Source of the DNA: Cellulomonas dongxiuzhuiae | GTDB taxonomy: Bacteria > Actinomycetota > Actinomycetes > Actinomycetales > Cellulomonadaceae | Length of the DNA: 64,000 nucleotides | Direction of reading: 5' to 3' | Assembly: GCF_018623035.1 (NCBI RefSeq) | Contig: NZ_CP076023.1 | Location: forward strand, 1,674,001-1,738,000 | Shown: positions 10,078 to 19,055 of the stretch, in pieces | Position numbering within the stretch: the first letter of the stretch is position 1 | Layout of the letters: the number at the start of each line of letters is the position of its first letter | Notes under the pieces: generated by a model | The model's database searches: none | What the model was told of the DNA's origin: nothing | The model's input: only the letters and a program-made list of their open reading frames with translations | Translations under genes and position numbers: made by a program

Positions 10078-11703
10078 ATGTCCACCACACTGCCTGCCCC
10101 CGCGCCCGCGGACGCGACGGCGCCCGTTCCCGAGCGTCACGTCGGCGACGCCGTGCGCGCCGACGGCCGTCCGCTGACGTACCTCGTCAAGACGCTCGGC
10201 TGCCAGATGAACGTCCACGACTCCGAGCACATGGCGGGCATGCTGGAGCACGCGGGCTACGTGCCCGCGCAGCCGGCCGACGCGGCTGCCGACGACGTCG
10301 ACGTCCTGGTCATCAACACCTGCGCGGTCCGCGAGAACGCGGCCGACAAGCTCTACGGCAACCTGGGCCGGCTCGCGGGTGCCAAGCGGTCACGTCCGGG
10401 CGGCATGCAGATCGCGGTCGGCGGGTGCCTGGCGCAGAAGGACCGTGCCGGCATCGTCGAGCGCGCCCCGTGGGTCGACGTGGTGTTCGGCACGCACAAC
10501 CTCGACGTGCTGCCCGCGCTCCTGGAGCGGTCCCGGCACAACGCGGCGGCCCAGGTCGAGATCGCCGAGTCGCTGCAGGTCTTCCCCAGCACCCTGCCGA
10601 CGCGCCGGGAGTCCGTGTACGCGGGCTGGGTGTCGATCAGCGTCGGCTGCAACAACACCTGCACCTTCTGCATCGTGCCGCACCTGCGCGGCAAGGAGCG
10701 CGACCGGCGGCCGGGCGAGGTCCTGGCCGAGGTCGAGGCCCTCGTCGCGACCGGTGCGATCGAGGTCACGCTGCTCGGGCAGAACGTCAACTCCTACGGC
10801 GTCGGGTTCGGTGACCGGCACGCGTTCGGCAAGCTGCTGCGGGCCGTCGGCGCCGTCCCCGGGCTCGAGCGGGTGCGCTTCACGTCGCCGCACCCGGCGG
10901 CGTTCACCGACGACGTCATCGAGGCGATGGCGGCCACGCCGACGGTCATGCCGCAGCTGCACATGCCGCTGCAGTCCGGGTCCGACCGTGTGCTGCGGGC
11001 CATGCGGCGCTCCTACCGGTCGGACCGCTTCCTGGGCATCCTCGACCGCGTGCGCGCGGCGATCCCGCACGCCGCGATCACGACGGACGTCATCGTCGGC
11101 TTCCCCGGTGAGACCGAGGACGACTTCCTCGAGACGCTGCGCGTCGTCGAGGCGGCGCGCTTCTCCTCGGCGTTCACGTTCCAGTACTCGCCGCGGCCCG
11201 GGACCCCCGCCGCCGACCTGCCCGACCAGCTGCCGAAGCACGTCGTGCAGGAGCGGTACGAGCGGCTCGCCGCGCTCCAGGAGCGGATCTCGGGGGAGGA
11301 GAACGCGGCGCAGGTGGGCCGCGCGGTCGACGTGCTGGTCGCGCAGGGCGAAGGGCGCAAGGACAGCGCGACCGCGCGGATCTCCGGCCGGGCGCAGGAC
11401 AACCGCCTGGTGCACCTGGCGCTGCCGGCCGGTCTCGACCCGGCCGCCGCACCGCGACCGGGGGACCTCGTGACGGTCAAGGTCACGGGCTCGGCCCCGT
11501 ACCACCTGGTCGCCGACTCGGCGCTCACGCCCGGCGGGGTGTTCGTCGTCCGCCGCACGCGGGCCGGGGACGCCTGGCAGGCCCGCGCCGAGGGTCGCGA
11601 GGAGCACGCGCACGAGGGCGCCGGGACCGGGTGCGGCACGGGCGGTGCGCCCGCGGGGCCTGTCGTGCTCGGCCTGCCGGCGATCGGCCGACCGACGGCC
11701 TGA
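10078..11703 (+). CDS. miaB: tRNA-2-methylthio-N6-dimethylallyladenosine synthase MiaB
   Basis: A 541-residue radical-SAM methylthiotransferase that adds the 2-methylthio group to i6A37 of tRNA. The N-terminal domain starts with [14 protein letters not shown] and supplies three cluster cysteines (KTLGC, NTC, GGC). The radical-SAM motif [20 protein letters not shown] is complete, and a TRAM domain follows near the C-terminus. The C-terminal 40 residues are Gly/Ala-rich and extend past the family norm. Its partner miaA lies 3.7 kb downstream. The start at 10078 is set by the -10 hexamer just upstream and the loss of similarity before it. Confidence 0.95.
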   Translation: MSTTLPAPAPADATAPVPERHVGDAVRADGRPLTYLVKTLGCQMNVHDSEHMAGMLEHAGYVPAQPADAAADDVDVLVINTCAVRENAADKLYGNLGRLAGAKRSRPGGMQIAVGGCLAQKDRAGIVERAPWVDVVFGTHNLDVLPALLERSRHNAAAQVEIAESLQVFPSTLPTRRESVYAGWVSISVGCNNTCTFCIVPHLRGKERDRRPGEVLAEVEALVATGAIEVTLLGQNVNSYGVGFGDRHAFGKLLRAVGAVPGLERVRFTSPHPAAFTDDVIEAMAATPTVMPQLHMPLQSGSDRVLRAMRRSYRSDRFLGILDRVRAAIPHAAITTDVIVGFPGETEDDFLETLRVVEAARFSSAFTFQYSPRPGTPAADLPDQLPKHVVQERYERLAALQERISGEENAAQVGRAVDVLVAQGEGRKDSATARISGRAQDNRLVHLALPAGLDPAAAPRPGDLVTVKVTGSAPYHLVADSALTPGGVFVVRRTRAGDAWQARAEGREEHAHEGAGTGCGTGGAPAGPVVLGLPAIGRPTA

Positions 11704-11836
11704 GGGCGGGACACGCGGCGCCCGTCGCGTCGTGGGCACCCGGGCCCTTGGGACCACGTCCGGGGCGTCGCCGCGGGCTTGAATGAGGACGGCAACGCCG
11801 CCGTCCCGCGGCGCCCGCAGCACACGTGGAGTCGTG

Positions 11837-13426
11837 ATGTCCGACATCTTCGTCTTCCTGGCCCAGCAGCCGGTCCTGCTGCTCTTCGTCGTCATCGGCG
11901 TGGGCTCGGCCGTGGGGCACGTCAAGGTCCGCGGGGTGGGCCTGAGCGCGGCCGCCGTGCTGTTCCTCGCGATCGGCCTGTCCGCGTGGGCCGCCACCTA
12001 CGGTGTCCACCTGGAGATCACCGAGGCGCTGGGCACGTTCGGGCTGGCCCTGTTCACGTTCTGCGTCGGCCTGGTCTCGGGCGCCACGTTCTTCTCGTCG
12101 CTGCGCCGCAGCCTCGGCCCCGTCCTGGCCGTGGCCGGCGTGCTGGCCGCGAGCGCCGCCGTGGCCGTGGGGGTCGGTCGCGTCCTGGGGCTCGACCAGG
12201 CCGTGGTCGCGGGAGCCTGGGCGGGGGCGGTCACCAACACGCCGGCGCTCGCGGCCGCGCGCGACGCGGCGGGCGACGCGACGGGCCCGACCATCGGGTA
12301 CGCGGTCACGTACCTGTTCGGCGTCGTCGGGATGCTCGTCGCGGTGACCGCGGCGCTGCGGCACCGGGAGCGCGACACGGACGCGCCACCGACGCTCGTG
12401 AGCCGCACCGTGCGCGTCGAGGCCACGGGGCAGCCGCGGATCGAGGACCTCGAGGAGCAGCACGGCGACCGCATCAAGTTCTCGCGCGTGCGGCGGGGCG
12501 AGCAGTCGCCCATCCGGACCGCGGAGGCCGTCGACCTCCTGCTGCTCGACGACCTCGTCACGGTCGTCGGCCCGACCGAGGACGTCGACGCGGTCACCCG
12601 TGAGCTCGGGCACGCGTCGTCGCACCGGCTCGAGGCGGACCGGCTCTACCTCGACATGCGTCGCGTCACGGTCTCCGCCGAGCACGCGGCGGGTCGCACC
12701 ATCGGCGAGCTCGACCTGCTGCACCGGTTCGGAGCCACCATCTCCCGCGTGCGCCGCGGCGACGTCGACGTGGTCGCGACCGACGACTTCCAGCTGCAGC
12801 TCGGGGACAGGGTGCGCGTCATCGCGCCCCGGGAGCGCATGACGGAGGTCTCGACGTGGTTCGGCGACTCCTCGCGCGGGCTGTCGGACATCATGCCCGT
12901 GGTGCTGGGTCTCGGCATGGCCGCCGGCATCCTGCTGGGTGCGGTGGCGATCCCGGTCGGCGGGACCGTCTTCACGATCGGGTCGGCCGCGGGCACCCTC
13001 GTCGTCGGGCTGGTCCTCGGGCGGGTGGGACGCATCGGGCCGGTGGTGACCGCTCTGCCGTACACGGCGGCCCAGGCGATCGCCGAGCTGGGCCTGCTGG
13101 TCTTCCTGGCGCAGGCGGGCTCGCGGGCAGGCGCCCAGATCGGCGCGGCCTTCACGTCGGGGGACTGGCTGCGCATCCTCGCGCTCGGCGTGGTCGTCAC
13201 GGCCGTGGTCGCGGGCGGTCTGTACGTCGTGGTGCGACGCGTCTTCGCGGTCGGCGGGACGCGGCTGGCGGGCATCATGGGTGGTGTCCAGACCCAGCCC
13301 GCGGTCCTGGCGTTCGCCAACGCACGGACGGGGTACGACGCCCGCGTCGCGCTGGGCTACGCGCTGGTGTACCCGGCGGCGATGATCACCAAGATCGTCC
13401 TCGGTCGGATCCTGGGCGGCCTGTGA
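11837..13426 (+). CDS. AspT/YidE-type aspartate:alanine exchanger family transporter
   Basis: A 529-residue membrane protein of the aspartate:alanine exchanger family. Two blocks of about five to six hydrophobic helices (residues 1-175 and 345-529) flank a soluble centre with RCK-C (TrkA-C-like) character (about 195-335). The repeated family motif appears as GAWAGAVTNTPALAAAR in the first half and GIMGGVQTQPAVLAFA in the second, the expected internal duplication. The substrate may be aspartate or another dicarboxylate, but cannot be told. GGAG at about 11828 serves the ATG at 11837. Confidence 0.85.
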   Translation: MSDIFVFLAQQPVLLLFVVIGVGSAVGHVKVRGVGLSAAAVLFLAIGLSAWAATYGVHLEITEALGTFGLALFTFCVGLVSGATFFSSLRRSLGPVLAVAGVLAASAAVAVGVGRVLGLDQAVVAGAWAGAVTNTPALAAARDAAGDATGPTIGYAVTYLFGVVGMLVAVTAALRHRERDTDAPPTLVSRTVRVEATGQPRIEDLEEQHGDRIKFSRVRRGEQSPIRTAEAVDLLLLDDLVTVVGPTEDVDAVTRELGHASSHRLEADRLYLDMRRVTVSAEHAAGRTIGELDLLHRFGATISRVRRGDVDVVATDDFQLQLGDRVRVIAPRERMTEVSTWFGDSSRGLSDIMPVVLGLGMAAGILLGAVAIPVGGTVFTIGSAAGTLVVGLVLGRVGRIGPVVTALPYTAAQAIAELGLLVFLAQAGSRAGAQIGAAFTSGDWLRILALGVVVTAVVAGGLYVVVRRVFAVGGTRLAGIMGGVQTQPAVLAFANARTGYDARVALGYALVYPAAMITKIVLGRILGGL

Positions 13427-13429
13427 GGA

Positions 13430-13948
13430 TCAGTTGTCCGGGACGTCGGGCGGTGGCGCCCCGTCCGGCACGATCGGGTCGAGCGCGGCGAACAGCTGCA
13501 CGCCCGTCCCGAGCCCGCACGCCAGCAGCTGCGCGAGCTGCACGTCGGTGACCCCGGGCTCGAGGTCGGCCGAGACCTCGGCGTACACGGCGAGCATCCC
13601 CTCCTCCTCGCGCGCGTACGCCTTGGGCCAGATGCGCTCGCGGTTCCAGTCGTTGAGCGCGAGCGCGAGGGCCCGGCGCTGCTCGAGCGGCAGCGAGCGG
13701 TGCCAGCGGCCCCGCACCTGCAGGATCTCCTGCTGCTCGCCCAGCAGCAGGAACCAGAAGCGGCTGCCGTCCCAGGTGCCCGTGAGGTCGCCGTCGTCGT
13801 CGACGACGAACCGGTAGCCGCGCGCGAGCAGGTAGTCGGCGACGCGGTCGCGCGTCAGGGGACGCGGCGGCTCGTCGTCGAGGGAGCGTCCCTTGGTCGG
13901 CTTGGGCAGCCCGCCGAGCACGCGCAGCAGCCAGCCGGGGGTGCTCAC
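13430..13948 (-). CDS. YbjN domain protein, second of a tandem pair
   Basis: A 172-residue YbjN-domain protein, a fold resembling type III secretion chaperones. It shares GEQQEILQVRGRWHR and ERIWPKAYAREE with the gene just upstream, which it overlaps by 4 bp (ATGA). In Actinobacteria such proteins often occur as co-transcribed paralogue pairs; their biochemical role is unknown. It converges with the AspT-type gene with only 3 bp between stops. Confidence 0.85.
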   Translation of the reverse strand: MSTPGWLLRVLGGLPKPTKGRSLDDEPPRPLTRDRVADYLLARGYRFVVDDDGDLTGTWDGSRFWFLLLGEQQEILQVRGRWHRSLPLEQRRALALALNDWNRERIWPKAYAREEEGMLAVYAEVSADLEPGVTDVQLAQLLACGLGTGVQLFAALDPIVPDGAPPPDVPDN

Positions 13949-14526
13949 GGCGCCGTCCCCGCGGGATCGGGGTACCGCTCGTCGAGGGCGTCGAAGAGCA
14001 TGCTGCCGGTCGACAGCCCGCAGAACAGGATCTGGCTCAGCTGGGCGTCCGTCGCGCCGTGCTCGAGGTCGGTGGCGACCTCCGCGACGACGTGGACGCG
14101 GCCGTTGTCACGCACACGCACGTACGCCTTGGGCCAGATGCGCTCGGCGTTCCACTCGTTGCACAGGTCGAGCACCTCCTCGAGCCGTTCGATCGCCAGC
14201 TCACGGTGCCACTGGCCGCGCACCTGCAGGATCTCCGCCTGCTGGCCGAACAGGAAGAAGTAGAACAGGCGCCCCCGCCACAGGCCACCGAGGTCACCGT
14301 CGTTGTCGATGAAGTACGAGAACTGGTTGTCGGACATCCACGACGCGATGCGCGCCGGCGACACGGGGGTGGGGGACGACGTCGCGTGCTCGACCGTGCC
14401 GAGCTCCCGCACGAGCAGCTCGGCGACCCGGTCGTGCAGCTCGACGTCGTCGAGCGGCACCGCTGACGTGTCCGCCACGGGGTGTGCACCGGACCACCGG
14501 CGGGCGAGCTGACGGAACCACCGCAT
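13945..14526 (-). CDS. YbjN domain protein, first of a tandem pair
   Basis: A 193-residue paralogue of the following gene. The YbjN core runs from about residue 55 to 180 (GQQAEILQVRGQWHR, ERIWPKAYVRVR). An N-terminal extension of about 50 residues starts with a basic patch (MRWFRQLARRW). TAGGGT ends 6 bp before the ATG on the minus strand, implying a leaderless operon mRNA. Pairing suggests the two proteins form a heterodimer; that is inference. Confidence 0.85.
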   Translation of the reverse strand: MRWFRQLARRWSGAHPVADTSAVPLDDVELHDRVAELLVRELGTVEHATSSPTPVSPARIASWMSDNQFSYFIDNDGDLGGLWRGRLFYFFLFGQQAEILQVRGQWHRELAIERLEEVLDLCNEWNAERIWPKAYVRVRDNGRVHVVAEVATDLEHGATDAQLSQILFCGLSTGSMLFDALDERYPDPAGTAP

Positions 14527-14532
14527 GCGCCG

Positions 14533-14538
14533 ACCCTA
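14533..14538 (-). promoter_or_regulatory. -10 element, leaderless promoter of the YbjN pair
   Basis: TAGGGT (minus strand) ends 6 bp before the ATG at 14526. Confidence 0.6.
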
Positions 14539-14616
14539 CCCGCCACCCCCGACGGTGCGCCCCGGGCGCCGCCCGCGCCCGAGGCGCGGGTCGTCGGCGA
14601 CGGGGGCGCGGGACGT

Positions 14617-14622
14617 TACGGT
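14617..14622 (+). promoter_or_regulatory. -10 element, leaderless promoter of the extradiol-like gene
   Basis: TACGGT ends 6 bp before the GTG at 14629. This promoter would drive the extradiol-like gene, miaA, dapF and the thioredoxin gene. Confidence 0.55.
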
Positions 14623-14628
14623 CGGACC

Positions 14629-15390
14629 GTGCTCGCCGCCGTCGCCCTGGTCCCGGACACCGTCCTGCTGCTGCCCGGCGCCGCGGGACGCGGTCCCGAC
14701 GACCCGGAGCTCGTCGCCCTGCGCGCGGCAGCAGCGACGGCCGTCGCGCGCGCCGTGGGCTGCGCGGGGCGCGTGGTGGTCGTGGCACCCGGGGCGGTCG
14801 ACAGGTCGGTGGCCGGCACGGTCCGCGCCGGAGCGGCCGCGGCGGGCGTGCCGGACCGCCTGCTGGAGCGCCCCGTGCCGCAGGTGCGCCTCGAGCGGGC
14901 CCCCGGCGGGCCGCCCGACGCCCCCGGACCCCCGGGCACCGGTGCCGCGACCGGTGTGCGGCTCGCCCTGGAGGCCGGCGTGCCGGCCTGCGGCCTGCAC
15001 GTCGTCGAGGTCGCACCGGGCCGGGCCGCCCCGCTGCGGGCCATCGGGGCAGCGGCGACCGCGACCGGGCCGACCGCGCTCGTCGTCGTCGGGTCCGGCG
15101 CCGCGCGGCACGGGCACGACGCACCGCTGCCGTACGACGACCGGGCGGCCGGTCTCGAGCGGGCCCTGCTCGCGGCGCTGCGCGCGGGCGGCCCCGCGGC
15201 CCGGGACGCGCTCGCCGCGCTCGACCCCGCCCAGGCAGCCGACCTCGGCGTGACCGGGTGGGCGCCCTGGCAGGTGCTCGTCGGGGCGCTCGACGCGGCG
15301 ACCGCCGCCCCGCCGGCGCCCGACGTCGTGCACGCGACGGTGTGGCACGGTGCCGCGCACGCGGTGGTCGTGTGGGAGGTCGCGCCGTGA
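14629..15390 (+). CDS. Class III extradiol dioxygenase-like protein
   Basis: A 253-residue Ala-rich protein related to the LigB-like catalytic subunit of class III extradiol dioxygenases. It commonly lies next to miaA and dapF in Actinobacteria. The GTG at 14629 begins VLAAVALVPDTVLLLPGA, where family similarity starts, and a -10 hexamer lies just upstream. The His-rich metal site of true dioxygenases is only partly visible (ARHGHDAP), so enzymatic activity is uncertain. It overlaps miaA by 4 bp (GTGA). Confidence 0.7.
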   Translation: MLAAVALVPDTVLLLPGAAGRGPDDPELVALRAAAATAVARAVGCAGRVVVVAPGAVDRSVAGTVRAGAAAAGVPDRLLERPVPQVRLERAPGGPPDAPGPPGTGAATGVRLALEAGVPACGLHVVEVAPGRAAPLRAIGAAATATGPTALVVVGSGAARHGHDAPLPYDDRAAGLERALLAALRAGGPAARDALAALDPAQAADLGVTGWAPWQVLVGALDAATAAPPAPDVVHATVWHGAAHAVVVWEVAP

Positions 15391-16343
15391 GCCTCGTCGT
15401 GGCGGTCGTGGGTCCCACCGCGACGGGGAAGTCGGACCTCGCGCTGGACCTCGCGCAGGCGCTGGGGGCCGAGGTGGTCAACACCGACGCGATGCAGCTG
15501 TACCGCGGCATGGACGTCGGGACCGCGAAGCTGCCGCCGGACGAGCGGCGGGGCGTGCCCCACCACCTGCTCGACGTGCTCGACCCGCTGCAGGAGGCGT
15601 CGGTCGCCGACTACCAGGAGCTCGCCCGCGGCGTGCTCGTGGAGCTCGCCGGGCGGGGCGTCCGGGCCGTCGCCGTGGGGGGGTCGGGCCTGTACGTGCG
15701 GGCCCTGCTCGACCGGATGGAGTTCCCCGGCACGGACCCGCAGCTGCGGGCGGCTCTCGAGCAGCGGGTCGAGGTCGAGGGCGCGCGCGCCCTGCACGAC
15801 GAGCTGGCCGCGGCCGACCCCGTCGCGGCCGAGGGCATCGGCCCGCGCAACGCGCGGCGCATCGTGCGCGCCCTCGAGGTCATCGCCCTGACGGGACGGC
15901 CGTACTCCGCGAACCTCCCCGGTCACGAGTACGAGGTCCCGGCCGTGCAGATCGGTCTGGACTGCGACCGTGCGACGCTCGACGCCCGCATCGAGCGACG
16001 CGTGGAGCGCATGTGGGACGGCGGGCTGCTCGACGAGGTCCGCCTGCTGGCCGCGCACGGGATGGGACGCACGGCGTCGCGGGCCGTCGGCTACGCGCAG
16101 GCGCTCGCGCAGCTCGACGGCGAGCTCGACGAGCAGGCGGCCCGTGCCGCCACGACCGCGGGTACGCGGCGCCTGGCCCGCAAGCAGATGGGCTGGTTCG
16201 GACGCGACCCGCGGGTGCACTGGCTCGACGCCCGGGACCCGGACCTCCTGGAGCGCGCGCTCGAGGTCGTCGCGGCTGCCGATGCCGGCAGGCTCCCCGC
16301 GCCGGACCTGAGCGGGCCCGTGCGTCGTACCCTGGGGTCGTGA
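15387..16343 (+). CDS. miaA: tRNA dimethylallyltransferase MiaA
   Basis: A 318-residue enzyme that transfers a dimethylallyl group to A37 of tRNAs, making the substrate for MiaB. The P-loop GPTATGKSDLALDLA lies at residues 8-22. VNTDAMQLYRGMDVGTAK, VGGSGLYVRALLD and the C-terminal RRLARKQMGWFGRD are family hallmarks. The GTG start overlaps the upstream stop, and dapF begins inside the stop codon (GTGA), so three genes are coupled. Confidence 0.96.
   Translation: MSLVVAVVGPTATGKSDLALDLAQALGAEVVNTDAMQLYRGMDVGTAKLPPDERRGVPHHLLDVLDPLQEASVADYQELARGVLVELAGRGVRAVAVGGSGLYVRALLDRMEFPGTDPQLRAALEQRVEVEGARALHDELAAADPVAAEGIGPRNARRIVRALEVIALTGRPYSANLPGHEYEVPAVQIGLDCDRATLDARIERRVERMWDGGLLDEVRLLAAHGMGRTASRAVGYAQALAQLDGELDEQAARAATTAGTRRLARKQMGWFGRDPRVHWLDARDPDLLERALEVVAAADAGRLPAPDLSGPVRRTLGS
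16328..16333 (+). promoter_or_regulatory. -10 element, leaderless dapF promoter inside miaA
   Basis: TACCCT ends 6 bp before the dapF GTG at 16340, within the last codons of miaA. It matches the miaB -10 and would allow dapF expression independent of miaA. Confidence 0.5.
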
Positions 16344-17326
16344 CCGCCCCGACCGCCCCGACGCCCGTCGAGACCCCCGCCGCACCACCCGCGAGCGGGC
16401 CTGCCGCAGGCGCGCTCGCTGTCACCAAGGGCCACGGCACGCAGAACGACTTCGTGCTGGTCGACGACCGCGAGGGCGACCTCGACCTGACGCCCGTGCT
16501 GGTCCGTCGGCTGTGCGACCGGCGCGCGGGCATCGGCGCCGACGGCGTGATCCGCGTGGTCGCGACGCGGCACGTCCCCGGGGTGCCCGAGGAGGTGCGC
16601 GGCACGACCTGGTTCATGGACTACCGCAACGCCGACGGGTCCGTGGCGCAGATGTGCGGCAACGGCGTGCGCGTCTTCGCGCGGTACGCGCACCGGCTCG
16701 GCCTGTGGGACCCGCAGGCGGGTCCGCTGGACGTGGGGACCCGGGCGGGGGTGCGCACGGTGCGGTCGACCGCGTCGGAGAGCGGTGAGGACACGTGGCT
16801 CACGGTCGGCATGGGTGCGGTCACGCTGCCCGGCGGGCGCGACGCGCTCACCACGGGCGGGGACGCGCAGGTGCACGTCGCGGGCCTGGCCGTGACCCGA
16901 CCCGGGCTGTCCGTCGACGTCGGCAACCCGCACACGGTCGTCGTGCTCGCGCAGGAGAGCGACCTCGAGCGCGTCGACCTCACCGTGGCGCCCGCGGTCG
17001 AGCCCGTCCCGGCCGACGGCACCAACGTCGAGCTCGTGGTGCCCCTGGGCGAGCGGACCGCCGTCGACGGCACGGTCGTCGGCCGCGTCCGCATGCGCGT
17101 GCACGAGCGCGGCGTGGGCGAGACCCGCTCCTGCGGCACCGGTGCCGTCGCCGCGGCGGCCGCCGTGCGCGCCTGGGGTGGCGCGCAGGCGCCCGCCGTG
17201 TGGCTCGTCGACGTCCCGGGCGGCACGGTGCGCGTCACGCTGCACGCCGACGGTCGCGCGGACCTCGCCGGACCCGCGGTGCTCGTGGCCGACGCGCACG
17301 TGGACCTGGCGGCGCTGTCGGCGTGA
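16340..17326 (+). CDS. dapF: Diaminopimelate epimerase
   Basis: A 328-residue epimerase making meso-diaminopimelate from the LL isomer in lysine synthesis. Both catalytic cysteines are visible: in QMCGNGVRVFARY (first half) and ETRSCGTGAVAAAAA (second half). An N-terminal Pro/Ala-rich tail of about 30 residues precedes the family start AVTKGHGTQNDFVL. Its GTG overlaps the miaA stop, and the thioredoxin gene overlaps its own stop. Confidence 0.96.
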   Translation: MTAPTAPTPVETPAAPPASGPAAGALAVTKGHGTQNDFVLVDDREGDLDLTPVLVRRLCDRRAGIGADGVIRVVATRHVPGVPEEVRGTTWFMDYRNADGSVAQMCGNGVRVFARYAHRLGLWDPQAGPLDVGTRAGVRTVRSTASESGEDTWLTVGMGAVTLPGGRDALTTGGDAQVHVAGLAVTRPGLSVDVGNPHTVVVLAQESDLERVDLTVAPAVEPVPADGTNVELVVPLGERTAVDGTVVGRVRMRVHERGVGETRSCGTGAVAAAAAVRAWGGAQAPAVWLVDVPGGTVRVTLHADGRADLAGPAVLVADAHVDLAALSA

Positions 17327-17655
17327 CCCCGACCCTCACCGCCGACCAGGTCGGTGCGCCGCTGGGGGCCCGGGCGACGCTGCTGCAGGTCTCGAGCGCG
17401 TTCTGCGCGCCGTGCCGGGCCGCCCACCGTGTGCTCGCACGCGTCGCGGACGCGGTGCCCGGCGTGCGTCACGTCGACGTCGACGTCGCCGACGGGCCCG
17501 AGCTCGCCGCCGCGCTCGCGGTGACGTCGACGCCGACGGTCGTGGTGCTCGATGCGGCCGGGGCGGTCGTCCTGCGTGCCGAGGGGGTGCCGACGCCGCG
17601 TCAGGTGCTCGGCGCGCTCGCGCTCGCGGTGCCGGAGGGCAGCCCCTCCTCCTGA
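17323..17655 (+). CDS. Thioredoxin family protein
   Basis: A 110-residue thioredoxin-fold protein with the active site FCAPCRAA at about residues 25-32 and the cis-proline loop TSTPTVVVLD. It lacks a signal peptide, so it is likely cytosolic. The CAPC centre differs from the usual CGPC. GTG overlaps the dapF TGA by 4 bp. The last 55 bp overlap the convergent MFS gene, which is unusual. Confidence 0.85.
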   Translation: MTPTLTADQVGAPLGARATLLQVSSAFCAPCRAAHRVLARVADAVPGVRHVDVDVADGPELAAALAVTSTPTVVVLDAAGAVVLRAEGVPTPRQVLGALALAVPEGSPSS

Positions 17656-19055
17656 CGCTCGGTGGGCGGGACGCCCACGCGCGGCGCGACGAGCGCGGCA
17701 CCGAGCGCCAGGAGCGCCGTCAGGAGGAAGGCGCCCACGAACGGGCCGGGGCCCTCGTACCCCGCGTCGCCGCCGGCCGCCACGAACACGACACCCGTCA
17801 GGGCGAGCGCGAGCGCGGCGCCGACCGCGTCGGCGATGGAGTTCGCGGCGCTGTTGCGGCCCTGGTCCTGCGGGGAGGACCACCCCAGCAGCAGCACGTT
17901 CAGGCGTGACGACCCCACGCCCATCCCGGCGCCGCAGGCCGTCCAGGCCACGACGACGGCCCACGCAGGCAGCCCGAGCGCCGTCGCACCGGTGGCGAGC
18001 GCGACGCCGACGAGGACCAGCACCGTCCCGATGCGCACCGCGGTGCGGCTCACCAGCCGGGAGCCGAGCCGGCCCTGCGCGACCGAGGCGGCCGACCACG
18101 CGAGCGCCGCGGCCGACAGCCCCAGGCCGCTCGCCGTGGTGCCCCACCCGTCGCGGTCGACGAACAGGTAGGGCACGTAGACCTGGGCGCCGAAGAACGC
18201 GCCGGACACCAGCATGCGGGTGACGATGACGCTCGGCAGGCCCGCCCGGGCCCGCAGCGTGCCGCGCGGGAGCAGGGGGCGCACCGCCGCGACCGCGACG
18301 ACCACGGCCGCGCCCGCGGCGAGCTGCGCCCAGGGCGGGTCCAGGGGCGCCGCCAGGTTGAGCGCGAGGACCGCGACCGCGACGAGAACCGACCACCCGA
18401 CGCGACGCCGCGCGTCGTCGGGTGCGGTGCCCGGGCGCGTGGCGGGGCCGTCGTCGGGCGACGCGGCGAGCCCGCGCACCGTGGTGAGCAGGGGCACCGC
18501 GGCCGGCACCACGAGCACGGCGACACCGAGGAACACCCACCGCCAGCCGGCGAGGTCGGCCACGACGCCCGCGAGCGACGGACCGACCACGGACGGCAGC
18601 ACCCACGCCGTCGAGAACCACGCGAAGACGCGGGGGTGCAGCACCGGCGGGTAGGCGCGCGCGACGGCCACGAGCAGCGTGACGTTGACCACGCCGCCGC
18701 CGAGGCCCTGCGCCAGCCTCCCGGCCACGAGGACGCCCATGTGGGTGGCGGACCCGGCGACCAGCAGGCCGACGACGAACAGCACGACGCCGGCGGCGAA
18801 CGGTGCGGCCGGCCCGCGCCGGTCGGACCACGCCCCGGCCACGACCATGCCGACGACACCCGTCGCCAGCGGGCCGGCGAAGGCGAACGCGTACAGGGTG
18901 CGGCCGTCGAGGACGTCGGCGACCTGCGGCATCACGGTCGTGACGGCGAACGACTCGAACGCCACCAGCACGACGAGCGCGAACATCGCGAACGCGGTCG
19001 TGCGCCGGGCGCGCCACAGGGCGTCGGGCGAGAGCCCGACGTGGTCGGAGGTCAC
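17601..19055 (-). CDS. MFS transporter, drug-efflux type
   Basis: A 484-residue major facilitator protein with about 14 hydrophobic segments. The signature between helices 2 and 3 is visible (AGAWSDRRGPAAPF). The broad DHA2-like character suggests drug export, but the substrate is unknown. The GTG at 19055 overlaps the methyltransferase stop (GTGA), coupling the two genes. The C-terminal about 18 codons overlap the thioredoxin gene on the other strand. Confidence 0.8.
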   Translation of the reverse strand: MTSDHVGLSPDALWRARRTTAFAMFALVVLVAFESFAVTTVMPQVADVLDGRTLYAFAFAGPLATGVVGMVVAGAWSDRRGPAAPFAAGVVLFVVGLLVAGSATHMGVLVAGRLAQGLGGGVVNVTLLVAVARAYPPVLHPRVFAWFSTAWVLPSVVGPSLAGVVADLAGWRWVFLGVAVLVVPAAVPLLTTVRGLAASPDDGPATRPGTAPDDARRRVGWSVLVAVAVLALNLAAPLDPPWAQLAAGAAVVVAVAAVRPLLPRGTLRARAGLPSVIVTRMLVSGAFFGAQVYVPYLFVDRDGWGTTASGLGLSAAALAWSAASVAQGRLGSRLVSRTAVRIGTVLVLVGVALATGATALGLPAWAVVVAWTACGAGMGVGSSRLNVLLLGWSSPQDQGRNSAANSIADAVGAALALALTGVVFVAAGGDAGYEGPGPFVGAFLLTALLALGAALVAPRVGVPPTERQEEGLPSGTASASAPST

